Below are positions 42,485-51,421 of a DNA stretch of 64,000 nucleotides, one piece after another; position 1 is the first letter of the stretch; each line of letters starts with the position of its first letter. Under the pieces are notes generated by a model that was given only the letters and a program-made list of their open reading frames with translations, did no database searches and had not been told where the DNA came from. Both the position numbers and the translations under genes were made by a program. The DNA comes from Sanguibacter keddieii DSM 10542 (lineage in GTDB: Bacteria; Actinomycetota; Actinomycetes; Actinomycetales; Cellulomonadaceae): the NCBI RefSeq assembly GCF_000024925.1, contig NC_013521.1, positions 1,736,001-1,800,000 of the forward strand, in the 5' to 3' direction.

Positions 42485-44614
42485 GTGACGACCGCATCCG
42501 CTGAATCCAGCTACACCTCTCGGCACCTCTCCGTCCTCGAAGGGCTCGAGGCGGTGCGCAAGCGACCGGGCATGTACATCGGGTCGACCGACTCGCGCGG
42601 GCTCATGCACTGCCTCTGGGAGATCATCGACAACTCCGTCGACGAGGCGCTCGCCGGGCACTGCACCCGTATCGGCATCGTGCTGCACGCTGACACCTCC
42701 GTGACCGTCACCGACGACGGTCGAGGCATCCCCGTCGACATCGAGTCGAAGACCGGGCTCACCGGCGTCGAGGTCGTCTTCACCAAGCTGCACGCCGGCG
42801 GCAAGTTCGGCGGCGGGTCCTACACGGCGTCGGGTGGTCTCCACGGTGTGGGCGCCTCCGTCGTCAACGCGCTCTCCGCACGCCTGGACGTCGAGGTCGA
42901 CCGGGCGAGCAAGGTCCACAAGATGACCTTCCGGCGGGGCGAGCCCGGGCTGTTCGACGACCCCAAGACCGGGCCGAGCCCCGACTCTGCGTTCACGCCC
43001 TTCGTCAGCAACTCCGAGCTCGCGATCGTCGGCAAGGCCAAGCGGGGGACCACGGGCACCCGGGTCCGCTACTGGGCGGACCGCCAGGTGTTCCCCAAGA
43101 CCGCGGTGTTCGCCTACGACGAGCTGGTGACGCGCGTGCGCCAGACCACGTTCCTCGTCCCGGGCCTGACCATCACGGTGCGCGACGAGCGCGGCCTCGA
43201 GGGGACCCCGGGCGCCGACGGCCCGCACGAGGAGACCTTCGTGCACCACGGCGGGACGGTCGACTTCGTCGAGTTCCTCGCGCCCGACACACCGGTGACC
43301 GCCACGTGGCACCTCACCGGTGAGGGCAGCTTCAAGGAGACCGTCCCGGTCCTCGACGACCGCGGTCACATGGTGGCCCAGGAGGTGTCGCGCGACTGCG
43401 AGGTCGACCTCGCCCTGCGCTGGGGGACCGGCTACGACACCGAGGTCCGGACCTTCGTCAACATCATCTCGACGCCCAAGGGCGGCTCGCACCTCTCCGG
43501 CTTCGAGGCTGGCCTCCTCAAGGTGATGCGCAAGGCCGTCGAGACCAACGCGCGCAAGCTCAAGGTGTCGACCAAGGACAACGCCGAGCGCATCGAGAAG
43601 GACGACGTCCTCGCAGGGCTGACGGCCGTGCTGACGGTGCGCCTGGCCGAGCCGCAGTTCGAGGGGCAGACCAAGGAGGTCCTCGGGACCGCCCCGGTCC
43701 GCGCGATCGTCGCCCGGGTCGTCGAGCAGCAGATCGGCGCCATGCTCACCTCGGCCAAGCGGGACGAGAAGACGCAGGCGGCCCTCCTCATGGACAAGGT
43801 CGTCGCCGAGATGCGCGCGCGCCTGTCCGCCCGCAAGCAGAAGGAGATCTCGCGGCGCAAGAACGCCCTCGAGACGAGCTCGCTGCCCACCAAGCTGGCC
43901 GACTGCCGCAGCGATGACGTCGCGCGCTCCGAGCTGTTCATCGTCGAGGGTGACAGCGCGCTCGGCACCGCGAAGCTCGCGCGGTCCTCCGACTTCCAGG
44001 CGCTGCTGCCGATCCGCGGGAAGATCCTCAACGTGCAGAAGGCCTCGGTGAGCGACATGCTCCGCAACGCCGAGTGCGCGGCCATCATCCAGGTGCTCGG
44101 CGCAGGCTCGGGCCGGTCCTTCGACCTCGAGGCGGCGCGCTACGGCAAGGTGGTCCTCATGACCGACGCCGACGTCGACGGTGCGCACATCCGCACCCTC
44201 CTGCTGACGCTGTTCTTCCGGTACATGCGCCCCCTGGTCGACTCCGGCAGGGTGTACGCGGCCGTCCCGCCGCTGCACCGGGTCGAGGTCATCGGTGCCG
44301 GGTCGCGCAAGAACGAGTACATCTACACGTACTCCGAGGCCGAGCTCGCGGCCGTCCTCAAGAAGCTCGACCGCTCCGGCAAGCGCTACAAGGACGACAT
44401 CCAGCGGTACAAGGGCCTGGGCGAGATGGACGCCGACCAGCTGGCCGAGACCACCATGGACCCGCGCCACCGCACGCTCCGTCGTGTGACGGCGGAGCAC
44501 GCGGAGAACGCCGAGCGCGTCTTCGAGCTGCTCATGGGCTCCGACGTCGCGCCCCGCAAGGACTTCATCGTGGCGGGCGCGAGCGATCTCGACCGGGCTC
44601 GCATCGACGCCTGA
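42485..44614 (+). CDS. parE: Type IIA DNA topoisomerase subunit B (topo IV type)
   Basis: A 709-residue ATPase subunit. The GHKL ATPase motifs are EIIDNSVDEALAGH, TDDGRGIPVD and GGLHGVGASVVNALS. The TOPRIM motifs are VEGDSALGTAKLAR and LMTDADVDGAHIRTLLL, and the C-terminus has YKGLGEMDADQL. It pairs with the A subunit at 59738-62212. I call it ParE, not GyrB, from its position near the primary sigma factor as in Streptomyces and because no gyrA is adjacent; GyrB2-like annotation is equivalent. GTG 42485 is supported by TAGGCT 7 nt upstream. Confidence 0.92.
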   Translation: MTTASAESSYTSRHLSVLEGLEAVRKRPGMYIGSTDSRGLMHCLWEIIDNSVDEALAGHCTRIGIVLHADTSVTVTDDGRGIPVDIESKTGLTGVEVVFTKLHAGGKFGGGSYTASGGLHGVGASVVNALSARLDVEVDRASKVHKMTFRRGEPGLFDDPKTGPSPDSAFTPFVSNSELAIVGKAKRGTTGTRVRYWADRQVFPKTAVFAYDELVTRVRQTTFLVPGLTITVRDERGLEGTPGADGPHEETFVHHGGTVDFVEFLAPDTPVTATWHLTGEGSFKETVPVLDDRGHMVAQEVSRDCEVDLALRWGTGYDTEVRTFVNIISTPKGGSHLSGFEAGLLKVMRKAVETNARKLKVSTKDNAERIEKDDVLAGLTAVLTVRLAEPQFEGQTKEVLGTAPVRAIVARVVEQQIGAMLTSAKRDEKTQAALLMDKVVAEMRARLSARKQKEISRRKNALETSSLPTKLADCRSDDVARSELFIVEGDSALGTAKLARSSDFQALLPIRGKILNVQKASVSDMLRNAECAAIIQVLGAGSGRSFDLEAARYGKVVLMTDADVDGAHIRTLLLTLFFRYMRPLVDSGRVYAAVPPLHRVEVIGAGSRKNEYIYTYSEAELAAVLKKLDRSGKRYKDDIQRYKGLGEMDADQLAETTMDPRHRTLRRVTAEHAENAERVFELLMGSDVAPRKDFIVAGASDLDRARIDA

Positions 44615-44621
44615 GGTCGTG

Positions 44622-44710
44622 TCGACGCACGACGACGCGAGGCTCGACGCACCACGACACACGTCTCGACACACATCTCGACGCACGACGACGCACGTCT
44701 CAACGCGCCG
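44622..44710. repeat. Degenerate tcgacgca-type repeat cluster after parE
   Basis: A 17-bp direct repeat, tcgacgcacgacgacgc, at 44622-44638 and 44678-44694, with several shorter cgtctcgac/tcgacgca pieces between. It starts 8 bp after the parE stop. Confidence 0.7.
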
Positions 44711-44750
44711 ACAGCGCGGCAATAGCCGTGCCTGCGGGCCAGAGTGTCCT

Positions 44751-44756
44751 TAGGCT
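44751..44756 (+). promoter_or_regulatory. -10 hexamer of tandem GNAT gene (leaderless)
   Basis: TAGGCT, 6 nt before the ATG at 44763. Confidence 0.55.
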
Positions 44757-44762
44757 GACCTC

Positions 44763-45818
44763 ATGACAGTCGAGAAGCCCGGCGGTACCCCCGGTGCGAC
44801 ACGTGCCAGCGTCGCGATGCTGCCCGGCGACCTCGGCCTCACCTGGCGCCCCCTCACCACCGCAGACGTCGATGCCCTCTACGAGCTCGTCCTGTCGATG
44901 GAGGTCGCCGACAAGCAGCCGTACCGGACCTCCCACGAGGAGGTCGAGGAGATCTTCGAGGGGGACTGGAAGGACGTCTCGGCCGACACCGTGGCCGGCT
45001 TCGACACCGACGGCGTCCTGCGTGCCTACGCCTGCCTCGAGGCCCGGCCCGGTGACGAGACCACCCAGCGCGTCTTCGTCATGGGCGGCGTGCACCCGCT
45101 GTCCCGCGGTGCGGGCGTCGGCCGTGCGCTGGTCGCCTGGATGACACGGCGCGCCAAGGACATCCTCGAGGCCTCGGACAAGCAGGTGCCCGGGCGCATT
45201 GCCGCCTACCTCGAGGACACCTCGCCCGACCACTGGCACCTCTACGAGGCTGCAGGCTTCCAGGCGAACCGCTTCTACTCCAACCTCCGGCGCGACCTCC
45301 GGGAGCCGGTGCGCCACCCTGAGCTCGAGCCCGGCCTGCGGATCGTGCCCTGGACCGAGGAGCTCGACGACGAGGTACGCCTCGCCCACAACGACGCCTT
45401 CCGCGACCACTGGGGCAGCGAGCCCGCGACCCCCGAGTCCTGGGCGCAGGGGCGGTCGATGTTCGCACCCGGCTGGAGCTTCGTCGCGCTCGACGAGAGC
45501 GAGGGGATGCCCACGGTGGCCGCCTACCTGCTCTCGGGACGGTACGAGCAGGACTGGCCCATCGCGGGGTACTCGAGCGGCTACATCGAGACGCTCGGGG
45601 TCCGGCGCCAGCACCGCGGGCGCAAGCTCGCCGTCGCGCTGCTCGGTGCGGCGATGGAGGCCTACAAGGAGTCCGGGATGGAGTTCGCCGAGCTCGACGT
45701 CGACACCGACAACCCGTCGGGGGCCTTCGGCCTGTACTCCACCCTCGGTTTCACCAAGGCGCAGGGGTCGCGGATGTACTCGATCGAGATCGACCGCGTC
45801 GGCGTCCCGCTCGCCTGA
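44763..45818 (+). CDS. Tandem GNAT-domain acetyltransferase
   Basis: A 351-residue protein with two GNAT folds. The first (about 25-190) has the acetyl-CoA loop in SRGAGVGRALVAWM and HWHLYEAAGF. The second (about 192-345) has YIETLGVRRQHRGRKLAVAL with the QxxGxG/A-type loop, then LDVDTDNPSGAFGLYSTLGF. Two-domain GNATs include mycothiol synthase MshD, but typical MshD signatures were not recognised, so I keep the general call. The C-terminal domain looks the more intact catalytic unit. TAGGCT 6 nt upstream of ATG indicates a leaderless mRNA. Confidence 0.85.
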   Translation: MTVEKPGGTPGATRASVAMLPGDLGLTWRPLTTADVDALYELVLSMEVADKQPYRTSHEEVEEIFEGDWKDVSADTVAGFDTDGVLRAYACLEARPGDETTQRVFVMGGVHPLSRGAGVGRALVAWMTRRAKDILEASDKQVPGRIAAYLEDTSPDHWHLYEAAGFQANRFYSNLRRDLREPVRHPELEPGLRIVPWTEELDDEVRLAHNDAFRDHWGSEPATPESWAQGRSMFAPGWSFVALDESEGMPTVAAYLLSGRYEQDWPIAGYSSGYIETLGVRRQHRGRKLAVALLGAAMEAYKESGMEFAELDVDTDNPSGAFGLYSTLGFTKAQGSRMYSIEIDRVGVPLA

Positions 45819-45957
45819 CGGTCAGCCCCGCAGCGCTGGGACGTGCCGACCTAGACTGCACCCCACCAGGCCCGCGTCGCCGCCTGCTCCACCGACGGCG
45901 CACGGCTGCCTCGTCCACCCGTCGTACGACCGAGCCACACCACCGAAGAGGACCCCA

Positions 45958-47022
45958 GTGAACCGTCGCCCCCACCTGCTGCTCGCCACCTCCGTGACAC
46001 TGGCTCTCGGGCTGCTCGCTGGCTGCTCCTCGGACGACGGCGACACCACCGCGACCTCTGCGCCTGCCACGACGGACGCGACGACCGACGCGCCCTCCGG
46101 GGAGACGAGCGCCCCGGCGGCCGGCGACGGCGATCCCGCGGCGACGGCTGCGGCGACGTGGCTGCAGTCGCAGGCGGCGTCCGGCACGGTCTTCCAGACG
46201 GAGTTCGACGGTGTCGCGTACGACGACTACGGCCTGACCGGCGACGTCGTGCTCGCGCTGCTGGCAGCCGACCAGGACGACGCGGCGCAGCAGTACGCGA
46301 CCGCGCTGACCACGGACGAGGCCGTCGCCGCCTATGTCGGCGACGGGACCACGGCGCAGTACGCGGGCGCGACCGGCAAGCTGCTCGCCGTCGTCGACGC
46401 GGCCGACCTGCCGACCACCAGCATCGGCGGACGCGACCTCGTCGCCGAGCTGCTCGCTCTCCAGACGGACGAGGGCCGGTTCTCCGACCTCGGCGCCGAC
46501 GACTACTCGCAGACCATCTCGCAGTCGTGGGCCGTCGCTGCGCTGGCCACCCAGGACGCCGCACCGCAGGCGGCCGTCGACTACCTCGCGGCGCAGCAGT
46601 GCGAGGGGTCGGGCTTCCCCGCCCAGCTGTCGAGCACCGCGCCCGCCGACTGCACGCCCGACGTGGACGCGACCGCCTTCGCGGTGTCCGCCCTCGTCGT
46701 CGCGGGGACCGACGACGACGCGCCGGTCGTCGTGCAGGCCCTCGCCTGGCTCGACTCGGTCGGTGCCACGGACGACGCCGGTACCTCGTGGGCCTCGGCC
46801 GACAGCGACGGGCCGAGCATCAACAGCACCGCGGTGGCCGTCTCCGCGCTCGAGGACGGCGACGCCGACGCGAGCGCCGCGATCTCATGGCTCGTGGCCC
46901 AGCAGGTCACGGAGGGCGACGACGCCGGAGCGTTCCTCCTCGCGGACGAGCCGGACGTGCGCACCACCGCCCAGGCCGCCGTCGCCCTCGCGGGCGAGGG
47001 CCTCGACGACCTGCTCGGCTAG
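45958..47022 (+). CDS. Lipoprotein with alpha/alpha-toroid repeats, ECF-linked
   Basis: A 354-residue predicted lipoprotein (lipobox LLAGC, Cys23). After an acidic Thr/Ser linker come five repeats, near 61-105, 158-199, 203-250, 259-301 and 306-346. Each has a WLxxQ- or YLAAQ-type helix, a Gly/Phe turn and a T(A/I)xAVxAL-type helix. This is the pattern of terpene-cyclase-like and transcobalamin/intrinsic-factor N-terminal folds. Cys215 and Cys232 may pair. The catalytic Asp-rich motif of cyclases is not seen, so ligand capture is more likely than catalysis. AGAGGA lies about 6 nt before GTG 45958. It leads an operon with ECF transporter genes. Confidence 0.82.
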   Translation: MNRRPHLLLATSVTLALGLLAGCSSDDGDTTATSAPATTDATTDAPSGETSAPAAGDGDPAATAAATWLQSQAASGTVFQTEFDGVAYDDYGLTGDVVLALLAADQDDAAQQYATALTTDEAVAAYVGDGTTAQYAGATGKLLAVVDAADLPTTSIGGRDLVAELLALQTDEGRFSDLGADDYSQTISQSWAVAALATQDAAPQAAVDYLAAQQCEGSGFPAQLSSTAPADCTPDVDATAFAVSALVVAGTDDDAPVVVQALAWLDSVGATDDAGTSWASADSDGPSINSTAVAVSALEDGDADASAAISWLVAQQVTEGDDAGAFLLADEPDVRTTAQAAVALAGEGLDDLLG

Positions 47023-47031
47023 CCCGGACCG

Positions 47032-47808
47032 GTGGACGTGCTCGCCCTCGCGGCCGCGGTCGGCACGGCTCTCCTGGTGAGCGCCGCAGCGCCGGCGACG
47101 CCCGGGGCCGTCCCGACCCCGTGCGACGGCGTGGCCGTGGTCGTCGACGGCGGTGCGCTGGACGCAGGTGCGCTCGACGGCGGTGCCCCAGGCAGTGTCT
47201 CGCCCGGCGTGCTGAGTGCTCTCGGCTGCGCGGACGTCGACGTCTCGGTCACCGCCCACGACGCCGCGACGGTGGCCGGGGTCGAGCTGGAGGGCACGCA
47301 GCAGTGGGGTGCGGCGTTCGTGTGCCGCGTGGACGGCCGCCCGGCGGTCGACGAGGGGCTGCGGCGCGCCGACGGGAGCGTCGGTACGGAGCCGTGCCTC
47401 CGTACCCCGTCACAGGGGGCGTACTGGGCGCTGTGGACCTCCTCCGGGGGATCGGCGTGGGTCTATGCGGACCAGGGAGCGACGACGCTGGAGGTCGGCC
47501 CAGGCGACGCGGTCGGTCTCGTCTTCGTGACCTCTGACAGGCCCGAGCCGCCGCGTGTCGCGCCTGCCGAGTCGCTCGCCGGCCTTGCCCCGACGGGCTG
47601 GAGGGCCGACGGCGCGTCGACGGCCACCGGTACGGTCCACGGCGAGGCATCGGAGCCCGTCGATGGGGCGACTGGTGGGACCGACGCTGACGGCCCCGGT
47701 GGCCCCGGCGGCCCCGGCGGCCCGGGTGGGGTGGCGCTCGTCGGTCTCGGTCTGGCGGCCGCCCTGCTCGCCCTCGCCGTCCTGCGGTCACGGGCGCGAC
47801 GACTGTGA
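47032..47808 (+). CDS. Cys-rich secreted, membrane-anchored protein, ECF-linked
   Basis: A 258-residue protein with a signal peptide (about 3-25) and an extracellular domain with four Cys (31, 66, 98, 122). An aromatic block YWALWTSSGGSAW (131-143) leads to a beta-rich end (VYADQGATTLEVGPGDAVGL). A flexible GPGG repeat (221-233), one membrane helix (234-250) and a basic tail follow. The aromatic block resembles the C-terminal domain found with bacterial transcobalamin-like (DUF4430-type) proteins; that is inference from memory of the pattern. GTG 47032 comes 9 bp after the lipoprotein stop. Its stop overlaps the next start (GTGA). Confidence 0.72.
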   Translation: MDVLALAAAVGTALLVSAAAPATPGAVPTPCDGVAVVVDGGALDAGALDGGAPGSVSPGVLSALGCADVDVSVTAHDAATVAGVELEGTQQWGAAFVCRVDGRPAVDEGLRRADGSVGTEPCLRTPSQGAYWALWTSSGGSAWVYADQGATTLEVGPGDAVGLVFVTSDRPEPPRVAPAESLAGLAPTGWRADGASTATGTVHGEASEPVDGATGGTDADGPGGPGGPGGPGGVALVGLGLAAALLALAVLRSRARRL

Positions 47809-48911
47809 CCGGCGCTGGTCAGGTCCACCCGGTCGCCTGGTGGGTGTGGGGACTGTGCGTCGCGGCCGCTGCCACGACCACCACCCACCCGGTGGTCCTC
47901 GCGGTCCTGGGGAGCGCGCTGCTCGCCGTCGTGGCGTCGTGCGCCGACCCGGCCCGACGGCGCTCGACCTTCCGCACCTACCTGTGGGTCGCCGCCTGGA
48001 CGGTCGCGGTCCGTCTGGCGTTCCGGGTGGTCTTCCCGACGGGCTCGGGGCAGGGTGTCCTCACCCTGCCCGAGCTGAGCGTGGGACCGGTCGTGCTCTT
48101 CGGGGTCGTGAGCCGAGAGGCTCTGCTCAGCGGTCTGACGGGTGGGCTCCAGCTGGCCGTCGTCATCCTGGCGGTCGGGGCCGCCCACACCCTCGCCGAC
48201 GCCCTGGGGCTCCTGCGGCACGCTCCGTCCTCGCTCGCCGGGATCACGACGGCCCTGGTGGTCGCGGTCTCGGTGCTGCCGGCCCTCGGGCGCGCGGTCC
48301 TCGACGTCCGTCGGGCGGCCCGCCTGCGGGGTCGGCGCCCGGGCCTGCGCCGGACGGTCGTGCCGGTCCTCGAGGCGACGATGGAGCGCTCTCTCACGCT
48401 CGCGGCGGCGATGGAGTCCCGCGGGTACGGGGCGACCCCGGCCGCCGACCAGCCGCTGGTCGCGTCGGCGCGCCCTCGGCTGGTCCAGCCGCTCGCGTTG
48501 CTCGGCGCGGTGGCGGCGGTCGCCCTCGCGACCTACGCGCTCTTCGACGCGTCCTGGCCCGGCTGGGGCGCGCCCGTGCTCGCGGGCCTGGCGGTGCTGC
48601 TCTGCGTCGTCGCCCTGAGGACCGGGACGACGCTGCGCCGGACCGTCTACCGTGCAGAGCGGTGGACACCACGGTCGGTGGTGGTCGCCGCCTCCGGGGC
48701 CGGCAGCCTCCTGCTGCTCGCGACGGCCGTGTCGCCGCGTGTCGCGCACCCCGGGCCCGCCCTGGTGCCCGACCTCTCCGTGACGGCCCTCGTGGCCGCG
48801 CTGCTCGTCGCGGTCCCGCTCGTGGCAGCAGGTGCGGTGGGAGCACGAGCCGACGGAGGACAGCGGGCCCGCGGGACGGACCACGACGAGCCCGCGGAGG
48901 CCCACGCATGA
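47805..48911 (+). CDS. ECF transporter T component (EcfT/CbiQ-like)
   Basis: A 368-residue membrane protein that links the substrate-binding S component to the ATPases. It has about seven or eight hydrophobic helices. The two short coupling motifs are in the cytoplasmic helices: ARLRG (172-176) and ESRGYG (204-209), the A-R-G pattern typical of EcfT. GTG 47805 overlaps the preceding stop, and its own stop overlaps the ATPase start (ATGA). Confidence 0.88.
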   Translation: MTGAGQVHPVAWWVWGLCVAAAATTTTHPVVLAVLGSALLAVVASCADPARRRSTFRTYLWVAAWTVAVRLAFRVVFPTGSGQGVLTLPELSVGPVVLFGVVSREALLSGLTGGLQLAVVILAVGAAHTLADALGLLRHAPSSLAGITTALVVAVSVLPALGRAVLDVRRAARLRGRRPGLRRTVVPVLEATMERSLTLAAAMESRGYGATPAADQPLVASARPRLVQPLALLGAVAAVALATYALFDASWPGWGAPVLAGLAVLLCVVALRTGTTLRRTVYRAERWTPRSVVVAASGAGSLLLLATAVSPRVAHPGPALVPDLSVTALVAALLVAVPLVAAGAVGARADGGQRARGTDHDEPAEAHA

Positions 48912-50551
48912 TCACCTTCGACGACGTCACCCTCGTGCACGACGACGGCCGGGTCGTCCTCGACCACGTGACCACCTCGGTCCGGGCGGGTGAGCTCACG
49001 CTGGTCGCGGGCGGCACCGGCTCCGGCAAGTCGACGCTGCTGGCCATGGTCGACGGGCTCGTGCCGCACTTCTCGCCCGGGCGCATGACCGGCGAGGTCA
49101 CGGTCGACGGGCGCTCGACCCGCCTGGTCCGGCCGCGCGACCTCGCCGACGTCGTCGGGTACGTCGCCCAGAACCCCGCGCACGGGTTCGTGACGTCGCA
49201 GGTCGAGTCCGAGCTCGCCTTCTCGATGGAGCAGCGCGGGGTGTCGCCGGCAGCCATGCGGCGCCGCGTGGAGGAGACCCTCGACCTCGTCGGTCTCGCC
49301 GAGCTGCGCGACCGTCCGCTGCGCTCGCTCTCCCTCGGCCAGCAGCAGCGCGTCGCCATCGGCGCGGTCCTCACCGCGACCCCTCAGGTCCTCGTGCTCG
49401 ACGAGCCGACCTCGGCCCTCGACCCGGTCGGGGCGGAGGAGGTGCTGGCCATCGTCCGTCGGCTCGTCGAGGACCTCGGTCTCACGGTGGTGCTCGCCGA
49501 GCACCGTCTCGAGCGGGTCCTGCACGCCGCGGACCGTGTCCTCTACCTGCCGGGCGACGGATCGGTCCGCTCCGGCGGCGCCACCGACCTGCTGCGCGGG
49601 ACCTCCAGCGCCCCGCCCATCCTGCGCCTCGCCGACGCCCTCGGCTGGGACCCGGCACCGCTCACGGTCCGCGCGGCACGCCCCTTCGCCCGCGAGCTGG
49701 TGCGCGTGACGGCGGAGCCAGTCGCCGCCGGGCCCTCCGGCCACGTCTCCGGTCCGGTCCGATCACCAGCCCCGAAGTCGCCGCCTTCTCCGCAGCCCCG
49801 CCTCTCGGCCCGCCGCCTGGACGTCTCCCACGGCGACGTCCAGGCCGTGCGCCGTGCCTCGCTCGACCTGGCGCAGGGCGAGGTGGTCGCCCTCATGGGC
49901 CGCAACGGCTCGGGCAAGTCCTCCCTGCTGTGGGCGCTCCAGGGCAGCGGGCCACGGGAGCGGGGCGACGTCCGCGTCGACGGGACCGATCCGGCCCGGA
50001 TGGGGGCACGGCGAGCCCGCGAGCTCGTCGCCCTCGTCCCGCAGGACGTGTCCGACCTGTTCTTCTGCGAGACCGTCGACGACGAGTGCCGTACGGCCGA
50101 CGCCGACGCCGGGGCCCCGGAGGGCACGACGCGGACGCTCCTCGGCGCCATGGTCGAGGGCGTCGAGGGCGGGACCCACCCCCGAGACCTCTCCGAGGGC
50201 CAGCGGCTCGCCCTCGCCCTGGCCGTCGTCCTCGCCGTGCCTGCGCAGGTCCTCCTGCTCGACGAGCCGACCCGCGGTCTCGACTACGCCGCCAAGGGGC
50301 GGCTCGTGGAGACCCTGCACCGCATGGCCGCGGACGGCACCGCCGTGCTCGTCGCCACGCACGACGTCGAGCTCGCGGCCGACCTCGCCGACCGGGTCGT
50401 CCTCATGGCCCAGGGCGAGGTGGTCGCGGACGGCCCGGCCCGCGAGATGCTCACCGCGTCGACCGGCTTCGCGCCCCAGGTGGCCAAGGTCTTCGCGCCT
50501 CGCCCCTGGGTCCGGCTGTCGGACGTCCCCGGGCTCGAGGAGCGATCGTGA
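48908..50551 (+). CDS. ECF transporter fused double ATPase (A-A')
   Basis: A 547-residue protein carrying two complete ABC ATPase domains, so the energising pair is made as one chain. Domain 1: Walker A GGTGSGKST, signature LSLGQQQRVAIG, Walker B VLVLDEPTSALD, His switch LAEHRLERV. Domain 2: GRNGSGKSS, LSEGQRLALALA, VLLLDEPTRGLD, VATHDVELA. A Pro/Ser-rich linker (around residues 275-295) joins them. All motifs look functional. The ATG overlaps the EcfT stop, and the stop overlaps the S-component GTG. Confidence 0.93.
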   Translation: MITFDDVTLVHDDGRVVLDHVTTSVRAGELTLVAGGTGSGKSTLLAMVDGLVPHFSPGRMTGEVTVDGRSTRLVRPRDLADVVGYVAQNPAHGFVTSQVESELAFSMEQRGVSPAAMRRRVEETLDLVGLAELRDRPLRSLSLGQQQRVAIGAVLTATPQVLVLDEPTSALDPVGAEEVLAIVRRLVEDLGLTVVLAEHRLERVLHAADRVLYLPGDGSVRSGGATDLLRGTSSAPPILRLADALGWDPAPLTVRAARPFARELVRVTAEPVAAGPSGHVSGPVRSPAPKSPPSPQPRLSARRLDVSHGDVQAVRRASLDLAQGEVVALMGRNGSGKSSLLWALQGSGPRERGDVRVDGTDPARMGARRARELVALVPQDVSDLFFCETVDDECRTADADAGAPEGTTRTLLGAMVEGVEGGTHPRDLSEGQRLALALAVVLAVPAQVLLLDEPTRGLDYAAKGRLVETLHRMAADGTAVLVATHDVELAADLADRVVLMAQGEVVADGPAREMLTASTGFAPQVAKVFAPRPWVRLSDVPGLEERS

Positions 50552-51399
50552 CCCGCAGCGGGGCGACGCACGGACGCGTCGGCGCGGACCCGCTGGTCCA
50601 CCCCGGCGCAGGCCCGCTGGTGGCGCGCTGGGCCTCCGGCGCGCTGCTCGTCGTGACGAGCCTGCTCGGCCTGGCGATGTTCTCCTGGCCTCTCGTGGCC
50701 AGCGTCCTGCCGAGGTCCTCCGAGCAGGGTGCCCCGTGGCTGCTCGTCGTGCTGCTGCCGGTCCTCCTGGTCCTGCTGCTGGTCCAGCTGACCGGTGGAG
50801 AGCTCGACCCCAGGACCCTCGCGCTGCTCGGCGTGCTGTCGGCGGTGAACGCCGCCCTGCGCCTGCTCAGCGCCGGGACCGGGGGCATCGAGCTGGTCTT
50901 CTTCCTGCTGGTCCTCTCGGGCTACGTCCTCGGCCCGACCTTCGGGTTCCTGCTCGGGACGGTGTCGCTGGCCGCGTCGGCGCTGGTGACCGCCGGCGTC
51001 GGCCCCTGGCTGCCCTTCCAGATGATGGCCGCCGGGTGGATCGGGCTCGGCGCGGGTCTGCTCGGACGTGCGCTCGCCGGCAGGGTCCGGCCCCGGGGGT
51101 GGGCGGAGATCGGCGCGCTCGCGGTCTACGCGGCACTGGTCGCCTATCTCTTCGGCGCCCTGATGAACCTGTGGTTCTGGCCCTTCGCGATCGGCGGCGA
51201 CACCTCGGTGTCGTACGTCCCCGGCGGGGACCTCGGCGAGAACCTGCGGCGCTTCGCCGTCTTCACGCTCACGACGTCGACCCCGACGTGGGACACGGTG
51301 CGGGCCGTCACCAACGTCGTCGCCGTGCTCCTGCTCGGGCGCCCCGTACTCGGGACGCTGCGCCGCGCGCAGCGCCGCGGTGTGCTCGCGCGTAGCTGA
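50548..51399 (+). CDS. ECF transporter S component (vitamin-binding)
   Basis: A 283-residue membrane protein with about six helices, the substrate-specific subunit. Family blocks are LGVLSAVNAALRLL, GTGGIELVFFLLVLSGYVLG, FGFLLGTVSLAASALVTAG and GPWLPFQMMAAGWIG. The substrate is not proven; I suggest cobalamin from the operon context (see findings), though another vitamin is possible. GTG 50548 overlaps the ATPase stop (GTGA). It is the last gene of the five-gene operon; a convergent TetR gene ends 22 bp away. Confidence 0.85.
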   Translation: MTRSGATHGRVGADPLVHPGAGPLVARWASGALLVVTSLLGLAMFSWPLVASVLPRSSEQGAPWLLVVLLPVLLVLLLVQLTGGELDPRTLALLGVLSAVNAALRLLSAGTGGIELVFFLLVLSGYVLGPTFGFLLGTVSLAASALVTAGVGPWLPFQMMAAGWIGLGAGLLGRALAGRVRPRGWAEIGALAVYAALVAYLFGALMNLWFWPFAIGGDTSVSYVPGGDLGENLRRFAVFTLTTSTPTWDTVRAVTNVVAVLLLGRPVLGTLRRAQRRGVLARS

Positions 51400-51421
51400 C
51401 GTAGTCCGGGCGACCGGGCCC

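Noticed and set aside
45819-45957. Cobalamin riboswitch before the ECF operon
   Set aside because: The region is about 139 bp in total, with a candidate -10 inside it, too short for the class, and no recognisable B12-box set was found.
47555-50551. Long plus-strand frame that runs through EcfT into the ATPase
   Set aside because: Its first part is an out-of-frame reading of the upstream genes; only the part from ATG 48908 is real, as the double ATPase.
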